Shown one piece after another: positions 63,374 to 64,000 of a stretch of 64,000 nt of DNA. Source of the DNA: Streptomyces sp. SPB162. Its GTDB lineage: Bacteria; Actinomycetota; Actinomycetes; Streptomycetales; Streptomycetaceae. Each line of letters starts with the position of its first letter. The first letter of the stretch is position 1. The notes under the pieces were generated by a model. It was given only the letters and a program-made list of their open reading frames with translations. It had not been told where the DNA came from and searched no databases. Both the position numbers and the translations under genes were made by a program. The DNA lies in NCBI RefSeq assembly GCF_029504575.1, contig NZ_JAQFII010000001.1, positions 3,169,001 to 3,233,000 of the forward strand. Direction: 5' to 3'.

Positions 63374-63976
63374 GTGCGGGATACGAGCGACGGTCACGGC
63401 GCCAAGGCCGAGTTGCGCGCCGAGCTGCTGCGCCTGCGGCGCGGGCTGACGCCGCAGGCGCGCGGGGCGGCGGCCCGCGCGCTGGCGGACCGGGTGGCTG
63501 ACCTGCCTGAAATCCGCACCGCCGGCACGGTCGCGGCCTATGTCTCGATGGGCACGGAACCCGGCACCCGCGAGGTGATCGACGCGCTGCGCGCCGCCGG
63601 CACCCGCGTACTCCTGCCCGTACTCATGGCCGATAACGACCTGGACTGGGCGGCGTACGAGGGGTCGGAGGCGCTGCGGCGCACGGAGCGGGGGCTGTTC
63701 GAGCCGACCGGGGCGCACCTGGGAACCGAGGCGGTGACGCGCGCCGAAGCCGTGCTGCTGCCGGGGCTCGCGGTGGACGGGGACGGCCTGCGGCTGGGAC
63801 GCGGCGGGGGCTCGTACGACCGCGTGCTGGCGCGGCTGCGGCGGGCCGGCCGCGAACCGGCCCTCATGGTGCTGCTGTACGCGAACGAGGTGGTCGCCCG
63901 GGTCCCGAGGGAACCGCACGACCACCCCGTGCACCTCGCGGTGACCCCCGAGGGGATCCACCGCTTCACCGCGTGA
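63374..63976 (+). CDS. 5-formyltetrahydrofolate cyclo-ligase
   Basis: A 200-residue ligase converting 5-formyl-THF to 5,10-methenyl-THF with ATP. The substrate/ATP signature GRGGGSYDR and VLLPGLAVDGDGLRLG are present. The GTG follows TAGGCG by 6 nt without a Shine-Dalgarno, so a leaderless start is possible but the hexamer is weak. Divergent from galU. Only 24 nt follow its stop before the window ends. Confidence 0.94.
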   Translation: MRDTSDGHGAKAELRAELLRLRRGLTPQARGAAARALADRVADLPEIRTAGTVAAYVSMGTEPGTREVIDALRAAGTRVLLPVLMADNDLDWAAYEGSEALRRTERGLFEPTGAHLGTEAVTRAEAVLLPGLAVDGDGLRLGRGGGSYDRVLARLRRAGREPALMVLLYANEVVARVPREPHDHPVHLAVTPEGIHRFTA

Positions 63977-64000
63977 ACGCGGCAGCGGGACCTACGGTGT

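Overview
The window is very G+C-rich, with G/C at third codon positions, GTG (and rarer TTG) starts, ATGA/GTGA stop-start overlaps, and Streptomyces-type gene families and order (glmU-prs-rplY-pth, galTEK, ispE-rsmA-rpfB-tatD, rsmI/pmt, sepX-rimJ-moaB-moaC-glp-galU). It is best read as the chromosomal core of a Streptomyces or close relative (Streptomycetaceae). No secondary-metabolite cluster, prophage, CRISPR array or complete transposase gene is visible.

Layout. 1-6054: end of glmU, prs, rplY, pth, a frameshifted membrane-protein gene, a Uma2-type gene, and a VOC/trans-aconitate methyltransferase pair divergent from a MarR regulator across a perfect palindrome. 6013-11349: the galTEK operon between two NarL/LuxR-type regulators with unusual receiver domains. 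11681-15910: a PQQ-propeller membrane protein, an ABC-F ATPase and a small membrane protein. 15993-17937: a WhiJ-like regulatory cluster (DUF397, XRE/DUF5753, RsbW-like ATPase, small TTA-containing gene). 17976-20863: two near-identical non-coding repeat modules of 0.8-0.9 kb flanking two membrane-protein genes. 20869-30686: ispE, rsmA, rpfB, tatD, a zinc-ribbon gene, a TetR/SDR pair, a 204-bp MITE, rsmI and pmt. 30694-38878: an unrecognised membrane protein, a penicillin-binding protein, a serine hydrolase, a frameshifted secreted GH6 cellulase under a perfect CebR-type operator, and an FAD dehydrogenase. 39216-45457: a cobalt/nickel ECF transporter divergent from a tricorn protease. 45572-54312: a small hydrophilic protein, an SDR/hydrolase/flavin-monooxygenase operon divergent from a MerR regulator, a DUF2630/CDGSH pair, a PEP-mutase-like enzyme and an Ada-AlkA/Ogt alkylation-repair pair. 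54462-58160: an MMPL transporter with its TetR regulator and two operators, a 52-residue membrane protein and tRNA-Ala(CGC). 58232-63976: sepX(glpR)-rimJ-moaB-moaC-glp/moeA-galU, divergent from a 5-formyl-THF cyclo-ligase gene.

How the genes work together. Many serve the cell envelope and growth: UDP-GlcNAc (glmU), UDP-glucose/galactose (galTEK, galU), isoprenoids (ispE), a penicillin-binding protein, Pmt O-mannosylation, an Rpf muralytic enzyme and the SepX/Glp division pair. Others process RNA or act in translation (pth, rplY, rsmA, rsmI, tRNA-Ala). The accessory parts are small regulator-plus-enzyme units whose operators can be read in the sequence.

Cautions. Four genes carry frame-breaking indels in C/G-rich tracts (about 3282, 36285, 45280 and 53292), so sequencing error should be excluded before any is called a true pseudogene. 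About ten genes lack a Shine-Dalgarno site and instead have a TANNNT hexamer 6-7 nt before the start codon, suggesting leaderless mRNAs. The most unusual structures are the twin repeat modules, the MITE whose ends coincide with UAG stop codons, and two copies of a hairpin that differ by compensatory base pairs.
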